The notes below the pieces were generated by a model. That model was not told the DNA's origin, ran no database searches, and was given only the letters and a program-made list of their open reading frames with translations. The translations under genes were made by a program, and so were the position numbers. Of a DNA stretch of 64,000 nt, positions 17,626-24,364 are shown in pieces. How positions within the stretch are numbered: position 1 is the first letter of the stretch; each line of letters opens with the position of its first letter. This DNA comes from Microbacterium aurugineum (GTDB lineage Bacteria > Actinomycetota > Actinomycetes > Actinomycetales > Microbacteriaceae). The DNA is taken from the NCBI RefSeq assembly GCF_023101205.1, contig NZ_CP078078.1:1116001-1180000 (forward strand), in the 5' to 3' direction.

Positions 17626-17688
17626 GGCCTCCTCATTAGTGTATGTCAGATTCATTAGTGATTCGACCGGGTTATACCACGGGTCGAG

Positions 17689-18267
17689 CTACTTTGTCTT
17701 GGTGATTCTGTAGACCGTCGCGACGGAGACACCTAGAGCGCGGGCGATGTCGGGCACACTCTCCCCGGCGTCGCGGAGTGCCTGAGCCTGTCGAGTCTGC
17801 TTCGTGTCAGTGGCCTTCGGGCGTCCGCCTGTGCGTCCCTGTGCCTTCGCGGCGGCTAGTCCGGCAATCGTTCGCTCGGCAATGATGTTTCGTTCCATCT
17901 CCGCGAAGATCGACGCCATTTGGAGCATAGCCCTGCCCATTGGGGTCGATGAGTTGAGGCCGTCCGCGATGGACTCGATGAAGATTCCACGCTCGGTGAG
18001 GTCCGCGAGCAACTGTGCGATGTGCAGGGTGGAGCGCCCTAGCCTGTCGAGTCGGTAGACGACGATGGTGTCTCCCGGCTGAACATCTGCGAGGAGGTCA
18101 TCGAGAGCGGGGCGGGATGTCTTGGTGCCAGATACGCCGTGGTCAACGTATCGGTTTCGCTTCAGCACCTTCACGCCGTCGAGCGCGTCATGTTGTAGTG
18201 CTTCGTCCTGCTTGCCAGTGCTCACGCGAAGGTATCCGAGTCGCGTCCCCGTGGTCGTCGTATCCAT
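17689..18267 (-). CDS. Small serine recombinase (resolvase/invertase)
   Basis: A 192-aa recombinase. LGYLRVSTGKQDEALQHDAL holds the catalytic serine (about residue 16), followed by VVYRLDRLGRSTLHIAQLLA and MLQMASIFAEMERNIIAERT, and an HTH DNA-binding domain at the C-terminus (SVPDIARALGVSVATVYRI). The length matches Tn3-type resolvases and DNA invertases. Its role in the element is unclear, as the large integrase is the likely agent of integration. No paired inverted repeats flanking a segment were found by eye, so inversion is not shown. Confidence 0.92.
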   Translation of the reverse strand: MDTTTTGTRLGYLRVSTGKQDEALQHDALDGVKVLKRNRYVDHGVSGTKTSRPALDDLLADVQPGDTIVVYRLDRLGRSTLHIAQLLADLTERGIFIESIADGLNSSTPMGRAMLQMASIFAEMERNIIAERTIAGLAAAKAQGRTGGRPKATDTKQTRQAQALRDAGESVPDIARALGVSVATVYRITKTK

Positions 18268-18623
18268 GCAGGAAGTCTCTCAGAAACTCGTTCGTTTTCG
18301 CAACTCAATACGGTGTGAGTTTTGAGGCGCGATTCTGGAGCGAGCTTGCTTGGATTCTCGGCACATGATCCCGTTCGCCGCGTCTCTCATCTCGGCTTCG
18401 TTTGTGAGAGGCGAGAAACCCCCCTCCCCGGAGACTGACCATGAGACTCCGGGGAGAGGCTGGAGGGGGAGGGACGGCGGGCGCGAGTGAGGAAACACCC
18501 GCCGCCCCGGTGGACGGTTGCGAGCATAGAGGGGCCTACTAGGAGCCGGGGGACTCGCATCCGTCCCTGTCGCGACGTGGGCGTGACACTTGGAGGAGAA
18601 CCGCTCACGTCGCCGCGCTTAGA
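18268..18623. other. Intergenic region between resolvase and minus-strand block
   Basis: 356 bp without a credible gene. It should hold the resolvase promoter and a strong hairpin at 18424-18456. Nothing else is recognised. Confidence 0.4.
18424..18456 (-). terminator. Putative terminator of the minus-strand block
   Basis: CTCCCCGGAG (18424-18433) and CTCCGGGGAG (18447-18456) form a perfect 10-bp stem with a 13-nt loop. On the minus strand it is followed by a G-run and then TTTCTC, a weak T-tract. It lies downstream of the 141-aa gene. Confidence 0.5.
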
Positions 18624-19049
18624 TCAAGTTTTCAAATTGAACAGGCTCCGGGCGATGTATGCGCGGGTGTCGGCGTCGAGAGCGAGCTTCTTCAGCTTCG
18701 CGCCGTTCGCGCGATAGCCGCCGACAACGCCGAGATAATACGTGTAGAGCAAGGTGTCGCGAGTCTTCTTGTATAGGGCTTGCGAGGGCAGGAGCACGAT
18801 GTGACGCCCCACGCGCACGACTCGACGCCCATTCACAAAGCTTCCCGACCGAATGCTGGTGTAACGGGATTTGTTCAACTTCGGGCCGGGTGCGACGGCG
18901 CGTGCCGTGGGCGGCTCGATACGTAGCTCTTGCTGACGTGCTGTCATTTGCGCTTGCAGAGACTCGCGTTGTGAGGAGGTCAGACTCTTCAACCAGATGC
19001 GGCGCGTCTCCGGCGCGATGTGGAGCGCCTGCTCCAAGAGAGGAATCAT
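18624..19049 (-). CDS. Hypothetical protein (141 aa) of the element
   Basis: A basic 141-aa protein, family not recognised. It begins MIPLLEQALHIAPETRRIWL, has a Gln-rich helix about residues 25-40, and a C-terminal half with RRVVRVGRHIVLLPSQ and YYLGVVGGYRANGAKLKKLA. There is no signal peptide or membrane segment. It is the last gene of a tight three-gene run (gap of 2 bp to the 155-aa gene), so it is probably made with the two genes before it. Confidence 0.65.
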   Translation of the reverse strand: MIPLLEQALHIAPETRRIWLKSLTSSQRESLQAQMTARQQELRIEPPTARAVAPGPKLNKSRYTSIRSGSFVNGRRVVRVGRHIVLLPSQALYKKTRDTLLYTYYLGVVGGYRANGAKLKKLALDADTRAYIARSLFNLKT

Positions 19050-19051
19050 GA

Positions 19052-19519
19052 CTATTCGTCTCGTAGGTATTTCGTTGTGTTCTCGAACCTTGGACGCCCT
19101 CTGCCAAGCTCCGACTGGTTCAGGACTGAGAGCCTTGCCGCGCGTTCGTCGGGGTCTGAGGTCGTAGCTTCGATGCGGTAGTGCGCTTCCTGGTACGCAA
19201 GCTCATGATCGACGGTTCCCGGCACGTAGTCCGTCAGGCCGTCAGGCTTTGGGCCGCGTCGAATCTTGACCTCGCCCCAGCGACGAATCTGTTCGTCGTC
19301 ATCGTCGATGATGTCAAAGAGCGAGCTACCTTCTCGATCTTGATTCACTTCCAAGATCTCGTCAGTGATAACCATGACCGATCCGCGTTCGCCTAGGTGG
19401 ATGAATGCGCCATGAATATCGTTGCGCTTCGTTCCCACGGCGGGGCCGTTGTTGACCCAGTGCACGGTATCCCCGGCGCGTAGCGGTGGATGCTTCTTCT
19501 TCGTTGTCGTCTCGGTCAT
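19052..19519 (-). CDS. Hypothetical protein (155 aa) of the element
   Basis: An acidic, soluble 155-aa protein of unknown family. It has a Lys-rich start (MTETTTKKKHPPLRAGDTVH), a beta-rich part with GAFIHLGERGSVMVITDEIL that recalls small beta-barrel folds, and an Asp run (DIIDDDDEQI, about residues 68-77). Its start overlaps the stop of the upstream HTH gene by 4 nt (ATGA), indicating coupling. No catalytic motif is seen. Confidence 0.7.
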   Translation of the reverse strand: MTETTTKKKHPPLRAGDTVHWVNNGPAVGTKRNDIHGAFIHLGERGSVMVITDEILEVNQDREGSSLFDIIDDDDEQIRRWGEVKIRRGPKPDGLTDYVPGTVDHELAYQEAHYRIEATTSDPDERAARLSVLNQSELGRGRPRFENTTKYLRDE

Positions 19520-20046
19520 GCTGTCGTCTCCTGTGTCGTAATCTGCTGAAATAGGTCTTCGAAGTCCCCGGCAATCTCTGGATACCCCTGTCTAGATAGG
19601 GCGAGAGACATGCGCTGGGCAATTTCCGGCGTCTCGTGAATGAGGGAAACAAGCGCGTATAGGGTTCGGTCATCCGACGCCAGGCGCTCGGCGGTATCGA
19701 GCGAGTCGATACCGAGTCCCTTTGAGAGCGTTTGAGTCAATTGGTTGACGGTCTGAGCGGCGCGAAGAGCTTCAGAGTTTCTGCCCATAGCTAGGGCGGT
19801 ACGGCGTACCGTATCCGCGTCCCTCAGAGAGTCCGTGAGGGCTGACAGGAGGTCACTGACGCCCGCTGAGGCAGCCTGACTGTCACGGAGGGCTACGCGG
19901 CCCATTGCGCTCGTCTTGTAGCGGTAGAGAGACGCCTGAGAGACATGGTGTCTCTTCGCGATCTGAGGTACCGGCTCGCCGCTCGCCAAGTCGGCTTCAA
20001 TCTTTCTCAAATCCTTGTGACTCAGGATGCTACTTGGTCTGCTCAT
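19516..20046 (-). CDS. HTH protein (176 aa), possibly terminase-small-subunit-like
   Basis: The N-terminus (SHKDLRKIEADLASGEPVPQ then IAKRHHVSQASLYRYKTS) is a helix-turn-helix of the type found in small terminase subunits and transposase-like DNA-binding proteins. The remainder is helical and Ala/Leu-rich, ending in FEDLFQQITTQETTA. The ATG at 20046 was chosen over a start 25 codons upstream because the HTH protein begins cleanly here. A terminase-like role would fit a phage satellite, but this is a guess from shape only. Confidence 0.6.
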   Translation of the reverse strand: MSRPSSILSHKDLRKIEADLASGEPVPQIAKRHHVSQASLYRYKTSAMGRVALRDSQAASAGVSDLLSALTDSLRDADTVRRTALAMGRNSEALRAAQTVNQLTQTLSKGLGIDSLDTAERLASDDRTLYALVSLIHETPEIAQRMSLALSRQGYPEIAGDFEDLFQQITTQETTA

Positions 20047-20279
20047 GATGTTCGTTCCGATAAAAGTCAATGTTTGCAATCGACGTTGAACGCGGGTAAC
20101 TAAAATGCGGTGATTCCGCATGAATCTTGTTGCTGAAGGAGGCGTGTACGCGTTCTAAGCTGTTTTCCTCTTCGGTGTCGACGCGATATTTTCGGTATAT
20201 CTTTACAATCGTCCGTATAGACCCCTAGAGGTGACTCTGAGGTTGGATAGGTCGTCAACCGGGGCCCGGAGCGAAATAC

Positions 20280-20477
20280 TCAGTTTTGAGAGTTCCTCCG
20301 CTGCGTGCGCCAGTTCTGTACGGCCCACGGACTACAGCCAAGCTCTGCGGCGGCTCTGCGCACGCTCAGATGTGCTACCGACTCATGCTGTTCATCGGTG
20401 TACGTACGGGAGAGGCCGCCCTTGCGTCCGTACGCCCGCGCTAGGTCTGGGTTGAGGAAGGGATTCACATACGTCAT
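20280..20477 (-). CDS. Small HTH protein (65 aa); excisionase candidate
   Basis: MTYVNPFLNPDLARAYGRKG is followed by a helix-turn-helix with HLSVRRAAAELGCSPWAVQ and a basic tail WRTQRRNSQN. The ATG at 20477 overlaps the stop of the 145-aa gene (ATGA); a start 4 codons earlier is possible. Its size and HTH suit a recombination directionality factor for the integrase or a small regulator, but neither is shown. Confidence 0.6.
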   Translation of the reverse strand: MTYVNPFLNPDLARAYGRKGGLSRTYTDEQHESVAHLSVRRAAAELGCSPWAVQNWRTQRRNSQN

Positions 20478-20911
20478 GCGTGGTACCACATGACAAGATC
20501 GCCGGTCTTCTCATCGACGGATGCGGATGCCTGATCCTTGAGCATTCGTAGGCGAGTTTCAAGAAGCTCAATCTCGCTGAGTGGGCCAACCCCGGCTTGC
20601 TTCTCGATCCTCTGGTTATTCTGCTTTTCCTTCAACATGAGTTTTAGTAGCGGGATGCGTTCACATGCGTCCTGATAAGAGAGGGCCATTCCCAAGCTGT
20701 AGACGTTTCCGTAGACTTCTTGTTCTAGCTTTGCGATCCACGCCAACTGAAGGTTGGTGGCAGGTTGATTTGAGTTGAGCCTTGAAAACTCTGCTCGAAT
20801 CAGCTTGTGCGACTTGTTCAGCCATTCTGCAATGAATGAATCTCTATCGAACTCTTCCCCCGCCACCGTCTTGAGTGCCATTAGGGTTTCGAGTTGCTTG
20901 ATTGTAGCCAT
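20474..20911 (-). CDS. Hypothetical protein (145 aa) of the element
   Basis: A helical, soluble protein beginning MATIKQLETLMALKTVAGEE, with a Lys/Gln-rich coiled-coil-like part (LKLMLKEKQNNQRIEKQ) and an ending GDLVMWYHA. The family is not recognised. The ATG at 20911 was preferred over the open frame that extends 86 codons upstream, because that part is AT-rich promoter-like DNA. It is the first gene of the minus-strand block after the candidate promoter at 21041-21070. Confidence 0.6.
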   Translation of the reverse strand: MATIKQLETLMALKTVAGEEFDRDSFIAEWLNKSHKLIRAEFSRLNSNQPATNLQLAWIAKLEQEVYGNVYSLGMALSYQDACERIPLLKLMLKEKQNNQRIEKQAGVGPLSEIELLETRLRMLKDQASASVDEKTGDLVMWYHA

Positions 20912-20999
20912 GATTGTCCAATCGTCATCCTTTGGGGCAGTCGTATCCTTAAGCCCGCTAGTTCTAACCCATCCTTCTATCTTCTGTGACCCTTCTAGA

Positions 21000-21022
21000 T
21001 CAGATCTGAGAGATATAGCTCT
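21000..21022. promoter_or_regulatory. Two adjacent palindromes, candidate operators
   Basis: TCAGATCTGA (21000-21009) is a perfect palindrome, and AGAGATATAGCTCT (21009-21022) matches its complement at 12 of 14 positions. They lie just downstream of the predicted start of the minus-strand transcript, where a repressor could block it. Confidence 0.4.
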
Positions 21023-21040
21023 GTGATGGTTATAAATTAA

Positions 21041-21070
21041 TATGTACCGGCTTCTAGTGCGTTTAGTCAA
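21041..21070 (-). promoter_or_regulatory. Candidate promoter of the minus-strand gene block
   Basis: Read on the minus strand, TTGACT (21070-21065) and TACATA (21046-21041) are separated by 18 bp in very AT-rich DNA. It would give a leader of about 120 nt before the 145-aa gene. Confidence 0.5.
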
Positions 21071-21277
21071 TCGGCCCACCTGGCATCGCGATACAAAATG
21101 TGCTACAAGGAATTCAATTCGTGTTATCTGCGCTCGCGAAAACAAGGGGAAACATGTTATGTGATGCACGAATGCTGAGAAAGTGCTGCGAATTGACCCT
21201 TTATGCTACGGTTACCTACCTATAGACCTCTATAAACGTCGCATGTCATGCGGGAGGTATCGGGGTTATAGATGCAT

Positions 21278-21325
21278 AGAAAAACCCGCTGTTCTCCGAG
21301 ATTGGACAATCGAGGAACAGCGGGT
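21278..21325 (-). terminator. Intrinsic terminator of the integrase gene
   Basis: On the minus strand ACCCGCTGTTC pairs with GAACAGCGGGT over 11 bp (21315-21325 with 21284-21294), followed by TTTTTCT. This is a textbook intrinsic terminator downstream of the integrase gene. Confidence 0.85.
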
Positions 21326-21441
21326 CCGAGCAAGGATGCGTTGCTTGAATCTATTGTGCCATAGACTACGCTCTAGTATCCATTGTGGACCGGATAATGG
21401 GGCGTGTGTGCGATTCTTTGGACAAGAGGTCTATGATCTAC

Positions 21442-22947
21442 CTATTGCTCGGTCGTGACCGGGTTCAGTTCGACGCGACCGAATCCACGGCCTCCGCGCC
21501 TGACGACGGGACGGTATCGGGAGCGGATCAGCGCCTGTTTAGTTTCTATGGGCACGTTGTCCCAAATCTTCCCGAACCGATCTACATACTCGAAAACCTG
21601 TTCACGCGACGCACCGTCTTGAAGTGCTTCTACCTCGCGGAAGAAGGTAGTGAGGTCGGCCGACTGTCCCGCATCGGCCATCAGTGCATCCCGATCTGCA
21701 GTGAGCCGTTCCTTCTCGGCTTCCAGTACCTTGAGCCGTCCCTTCAACTGAGGGCGAATGCTCTTAAGGTCGGGGTCTGAAATGGACTCTGCAAGGTCTT
21801 CGATTGCGCCGCGATTGGCCGTCAGAAGGCCGCTGAGCGTCTTCATTGCTTCCGTGTGATCCCCACCCTTGGGGGACCGAACGCGGCCCTCCTTGATGTC
21901 GCTGAGGATCAGGGCTTCAATCTCGTCATCTACGAGTGGAGCGGCGATAGACGAGTGTTGGCGCGTCTTGTCGTAGATCGTCTGAGAGCACTTGTAGTGC
22001 CTGTATACGTGGCGGGGACCGCCCTTCCGCTGGCTGTAGCTAGTCGTCCCGTGCATCGGTGCTCCACACTCGCAACGGAGCACGCCGCCTAGAAGTGTCT
22101 GGGCGCGAGCGCCCACGGGGGTACCCAGTTTGACCTTGGCTCTGAGCGCTTCCAGTTGTGTTTCGTCGATGATGGGTTGAATCCGACTCTCGGGTAGGCG
22201 TGTCCCCTTGTGGATCAAGATTCCTGCGTTGCGCTCTCGAATCAACACGCGATGAACAGTCGTCGCTGTCCAGTAGGTGCGGGCGTCGCGCTTGACCCCG
22301 TCGCGTCCGCGTCTCTGTCGCTTCATGCCGTCCGTCAGCGCGCCCGCGTTCGTCCACTCTTTCGCTATCTGGATCAGGGATACCGTGCCCGCTAGATACC
22401 GCTCGGTCGCGTCCCGGATCAGGTCGGCTTCGGACGGCCTCAGCGTGACCCCATCGACTTCATAGCCGAAAGATCGCGTACCAGCCTTGGGGATGCCCTT
22501 GGATGCGTCAGCGGCGATTTTGGCGCGAACACGTAGTGATGTGTTGGCAGACTCGGCGCGAGCTTGCTCCGAAACCATGATGATCAGTAGACGGCTGTTC
22601 GGCGTGGTTGAGTCCAGGTTGTCCCGGAGGAAGATGAGCCGTCCGCCCACCTTCTCGACGTCATCCAGCACAAGGCCCACCTGGCCGGCACCGCGCCGGG
22701 AGAGTCGGTCAAGTTTCCATACCGCGAGCGTTCCAACCTCACCTGTGGACACGGCCTTCACGGCGTTGTCGAAATCCTCTCGTGCTACATCCTTGTAGCC
22801 GCTCACGGAGTCCTGCCATACCTTCCGGACGGTCTTCCCCTCCTGCGTCGCCCAATCGCGGAGGTCGGCTTCCTGACGTTCCAGCGCATCCTTGCCTTCG
22901 CGGTCTACGCTCAATCGCAAGTAGAGGTCCACAAGGTCTCCGTTCAT
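21442..22947 (-). CDS. int: Large serine integrase
   Basis: A 501-aa site-specific recombinase. The catalytic domain (about 1-150) has LYLRLSVDREG (Ser13), VWKLDRLSRRGAGQV and SRLLIIMVSEQARAES. The recombinase domain (about 160-270) has GYEVDGVTLRPSEADLIRDA. A zinc-ribbon region (LRCECGAPMHG...HYKCSQ, about 310-345) is followed by a coiled coil (LEAEKERLTADRDALM). The start at 22947 is 15 bp from the attR core, the usual place for such genes. It should catalyse attP x attB integration; excision needs a directionality factor. A longer frame running into the Tad gene is rejected. The zinc ribbon seems to have CxC rather than CxxC and to lack the last Cys. Confidence 0.95.
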   Translation of the reverse strand: MNGDLVDLYLRLSVDREGKDALERQEADLRDWATQEGKTVRKVWQDSVSGYKDVAREDFDNAVKAVSTGEVGTLAVWKLDRLSRRGAGQVGLVLDDVEKVGGRLIFLRDNLDSTTPNSRLLIIMVSEQARAESANTSLRVRAKIAADASKGIPKAGTRSFGYEVDGVTLRPSEADLIRDATERYLAGTVSLIQIAKEWTNAGALTDGMKRQRRGRDGVKRDARTYWTATTVHRVLIRERNAGILIHKGTRLPESRIQPIIDETQLEALRAKVKLGTPVGARAQTLLGGVLRCECGAPMHGTTSYSQRKGGPRHVYRHYKCSQTIYDKTRQHSSIAAPLVDDEIEALILSDIKEGRVRSPKGGDHTEAMKTLSGLLTANRGAIEDLAESISDPDLKSIRPQLKGRLKVLEAEKERLTADRDALMADAGQSADLTTFFREVEALQDGASREQVFEYVDRFGKIWDNVPIETKQALIRSRYRPVVRRGGRGFGRVELNPVTTEQ

Positions 22948-22961
22948 AGGTGAAACACTAC

Positions 22962-22972
22962 TCCCGGCTGGG
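22962..22972. repeat. attR core of the integrative element
   Basis: TCCCGGCTGGG, the second copy of the 11-bp core. The reading frame of the split gene (CCC GGC TGG) continues from here into chromosomal DNA. Confidence 0.85.
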
Positions 22973-23082
22973 TGCTCGTGACATTGATGACGGCCGGGCT
23001 GGTGGTGCTGATCTGGGCGGTCGCAGGACCCGCGCTGACCGCGCTGTTCGAACAGGCGATCCAACGGGTGTCGGGGCTCTGA
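22972..23082 (+). pseudogene. Flp/Tad small membrane protein gene, 3' half
   Basis: In frame with codon 23 of the left half, it reads VLVTLMTAGLVVLIWAVAGP and then ALTALFEQAIQRVSGL before TGA. This is a single membrane helix with a short tail, as expected for a Flp-like or other small Tad-locus protein. The gene has no promoter or start of its own here. Its stop is 1 bp before tadE. Confidence 0.85.
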
Positions 23083-23083
23083 C

Positions 23084-23485
23084 ATGGCGGAAGGGCCCCG
23101 GTTCGCGGATGAGCGCGGTTCGAGCCCGGTGGAGTTCCTGTTGGTGGGAACGCTGCTCACGGCGCTCACACTCGCCGTCCTCCAACTCGCGCTCGCCGTC
23201 TACGTGCGAAACGTGGTCCACGATGCAGCGGTCGAAGGCGCATATCACGCTGCTCTCGCCGACACGAGTCCGGCCGAAGGAGTCGATCGCACCCGCGAGG
23301 TGATCACGCGTGCGATCGGCGCGGGATATGCCGAGGACATCCGGATCGGCACTTCGGGGCTCCCGGAGGAGGAAACCGTCGACGTGCGAGTGCGCTCGAC
23401 CTTCCCCCTGCTGGGCCTGATCGGAATCCCGTTCACGATGGAGGTGGAGGCCCATGCACCCGTGGAGACGTTCGGTGGCCGGTGA
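23084..23485 (+). CDS. tadE: TadE-like pilus protein
   Basis: A 133-aa pseudopilin of the TadE family. It has the typical N-terminus: ERGSSPVEFLLVGTLLTALT followed by a hydrophobic helix to about residue 42, then an extracytoplasmic domain with DVRVRSTFPLLGLIGIPFTM. The Glu within the hydrophobic start (SPVEF) is the conserved processing-site residue of TadE proteins. It starts 1 bp after the split Flp-like gene and overlaps the next gene by 32 bp, so it belongs to that operon and is probably affected by the insertion. Confidence 0.88.
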   Translation: MAEGPRFADERGSSPVEFLLVGTLLTALTLAVLQLALAVYVRNVVHDAAVEGAYHAALADTSPAEGVDRTREVITRAIGAGYAEDIRIGTSGLPEEETVDVRVRSTFPLLGLIGIPFTMEVEAHAPVETFGGR

Positions 23486-23909
23486 GGAAGGATCAGCGGC
23501 GCTCGAGTTCATCGCGGTCGGCGTCATCCTCCTGGTGCCGATGGTCTACTTCGTGATCGCGCTCGGCGGCATCCAGGAGCAGACGCTCGGCGCAGAGGCG
23601 GCGGCGAGGCACATGGCGCGCGTGATCGCGCGGGCTCCGGACGCCGCATCCGCGACCGAGCGCGGAGAGGCGGTGCTCCGCGGGGTGATCGACGAGTACG
23701 GTCTGGATGCCGACGCGGTGGACGTGACGCTGACATGCACTCCGTCGGGCGTCGAATGCCCATCGTCGGGAGCGACCGTCTTCGTCACCGTCAGTACCCG
23801 GGTGACCCTGCCCCTGGTGCCGGAGCTCTTCGGCCTCGACCGTTCCACCGCGGTCCCCGTCCAGGCCACTTCGGCGCAGAAGGTGTCGCGGCTGTGGGGT
23901 GCGCGATGA
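23454..23909 (+). CDS. Second TadE-like pilus protein
   Basis: A 151-aa TadE-type protein with EEGSAALEFIAVGVILLVPM at the N-terminus, a membrane helix to about residue 40, then an exported domain with two cysteines (TCTPSGVEC) that may form a disulphide. It overlaps tadE by 32 bp and the next gene by 4 bp (ATGA). The pair is typical of actinobacterial Tad clusters, where two TadE-like minor pseudopilins are encoded in tandem. Confidence 0.85.
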   Translation: MHPWRRSVAGEEGSAALEFIAVGVILLVPMVYFVIALGGIQEQTLGAEAAARHMARVIARAPDAASATERGEAVLRGVIDEYGLDADAVDVTLTCTPSGVECPSSGATVFVTVSTRVTLPLVPELFGLDRSTAVPVQATSAQKVSRLWGAR

Positions 23910-24346
23910 CGCGCGCCGGCCGGTCAGCAGACACAGCGGTGCCGGGGCAGGACGAGGGCAGCGTCCTCCTGCTGACGCTCGGCTACGTGCTTCTCGCGCT
24001 CGTGGTGATCTACGTCTGCGTCTGCGCGACGGATCTCTACATCGCGCAGAAGCGGCTGGACGCCCTCGCGGACTCGGCGGCGCTCGCCGGGGCGGATGGC
24101 TTCATCCTCGCGGTGACGGCCGACGGCGTCCGCGCCGAGTTGACGGATTCCGGGGTCGAGGAGCAAGCGGCAGCCCTTGTCGAAGGGGTGCCGGGCGAGA
24201 CGGACCTCGTCGCGGCGGGAACGCCCGACGGGGTGTCGGCACGTGTGACGGTCGGCGTCGACTGGCGTCCGCCTTTGCTGTCCTCCCTCGTCCCGGAGGG
24301 CGTACGCCTGGAGTCCACGGCCACGAGCCGCACGGCCCTGTGGTGA
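23906..24346 (+). CDS. TadG/Rv3654c-like pilus-assembly protein
   Basis: A 146-aa membrane-anchored protein. EGSVLLLTLGYVLLALVVIY is the membrane segment, followed by DLYIAQKRLDALADSAALAG, the signature of the putative Flp pilus-assembly TadE/G-like family. The remainder is extracytoplasmic. The ATG at 23906 overlaps the previous stop. It is the last gene of the Tad operon; the MFS gene is convergent, with 18 bp between. Confidence 0.82.
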   Translation: MTRAGRSADTAVPGQDEGSVLLLTLGYVLLALVVIYVCVCATDLYIAQKRLDALADSAALAGADGFILAVTADGVRAELTDSGVEEQAAALVEGVPGETDLVAAGTPDGVSARVTVGVDWRPPLLSSLVPEGVRLESTATSRTALW

Positions 24347-24364
24347 CCTACCGCACGGGGGCGC

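Larger units (their letters stand above)
16713..17688. other. Non-coding region of the element (976 bp)
   Basis: No intact gene is seen. It contains a C-terminal gene remnant (16722-16846), three ACTAGT sites with a long inverted repeat (17020-17074), two tandem copies of ATACCGACCG (17353-17372), a run of four hairpins (17462-17622), and two direct copies of TCATTAGTG (17633-17641, 17652-17660) just downstream of the resolvase stop. The repeats may be recombination, replication or regulatory sites. Confidence 0.5.
20912..21441. other. AT-rich control region between integrase and 145-aa gene
   Basis: 530 bp without a credible gene. It holds a minus-strand promoter (21041-21070), two palindromes (21000-21022) and the integrase terminator (21278-21325). 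This is the natural place for a lysogeny-type control switch of the element. Confidence 0.5.
13538..22972. mobile_element. 9.4-kb serine-integrase element in a Tad pilus gene
   Basis: It is bounded by 11-bp direct repeats and splits a 59-codon gene in frame. It holds a NACHT NTPase gene (plus strand), a non-coding hairpin region, a small serine resolvase, a block of small unknown genes on the minus strand, and a large serine integrase next to the right junction. Base composition is visibly AT-richer than the flanks, with TTT, AAT and ATA codons that neighbours avoid. No capsid, tail, relaxase or conjugation genes are seen, so it is either a satellite, a small genomic island or a decayed phage. 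Confidence 0.9.

Noticed and set aside
17689..18623. Invertible DNA segment controlled by the small resolvase
   Set aside because: No pair of inverted repeats flanking a promoter or coding segment was found by eye.
22948..23169. Longer integrase frame starting in the Tad cluster
   Set aside because: The extra 74 residues cross attR and lie antisense to the split gene and tadE; the family starts at MNGDLVDLYLRLS.
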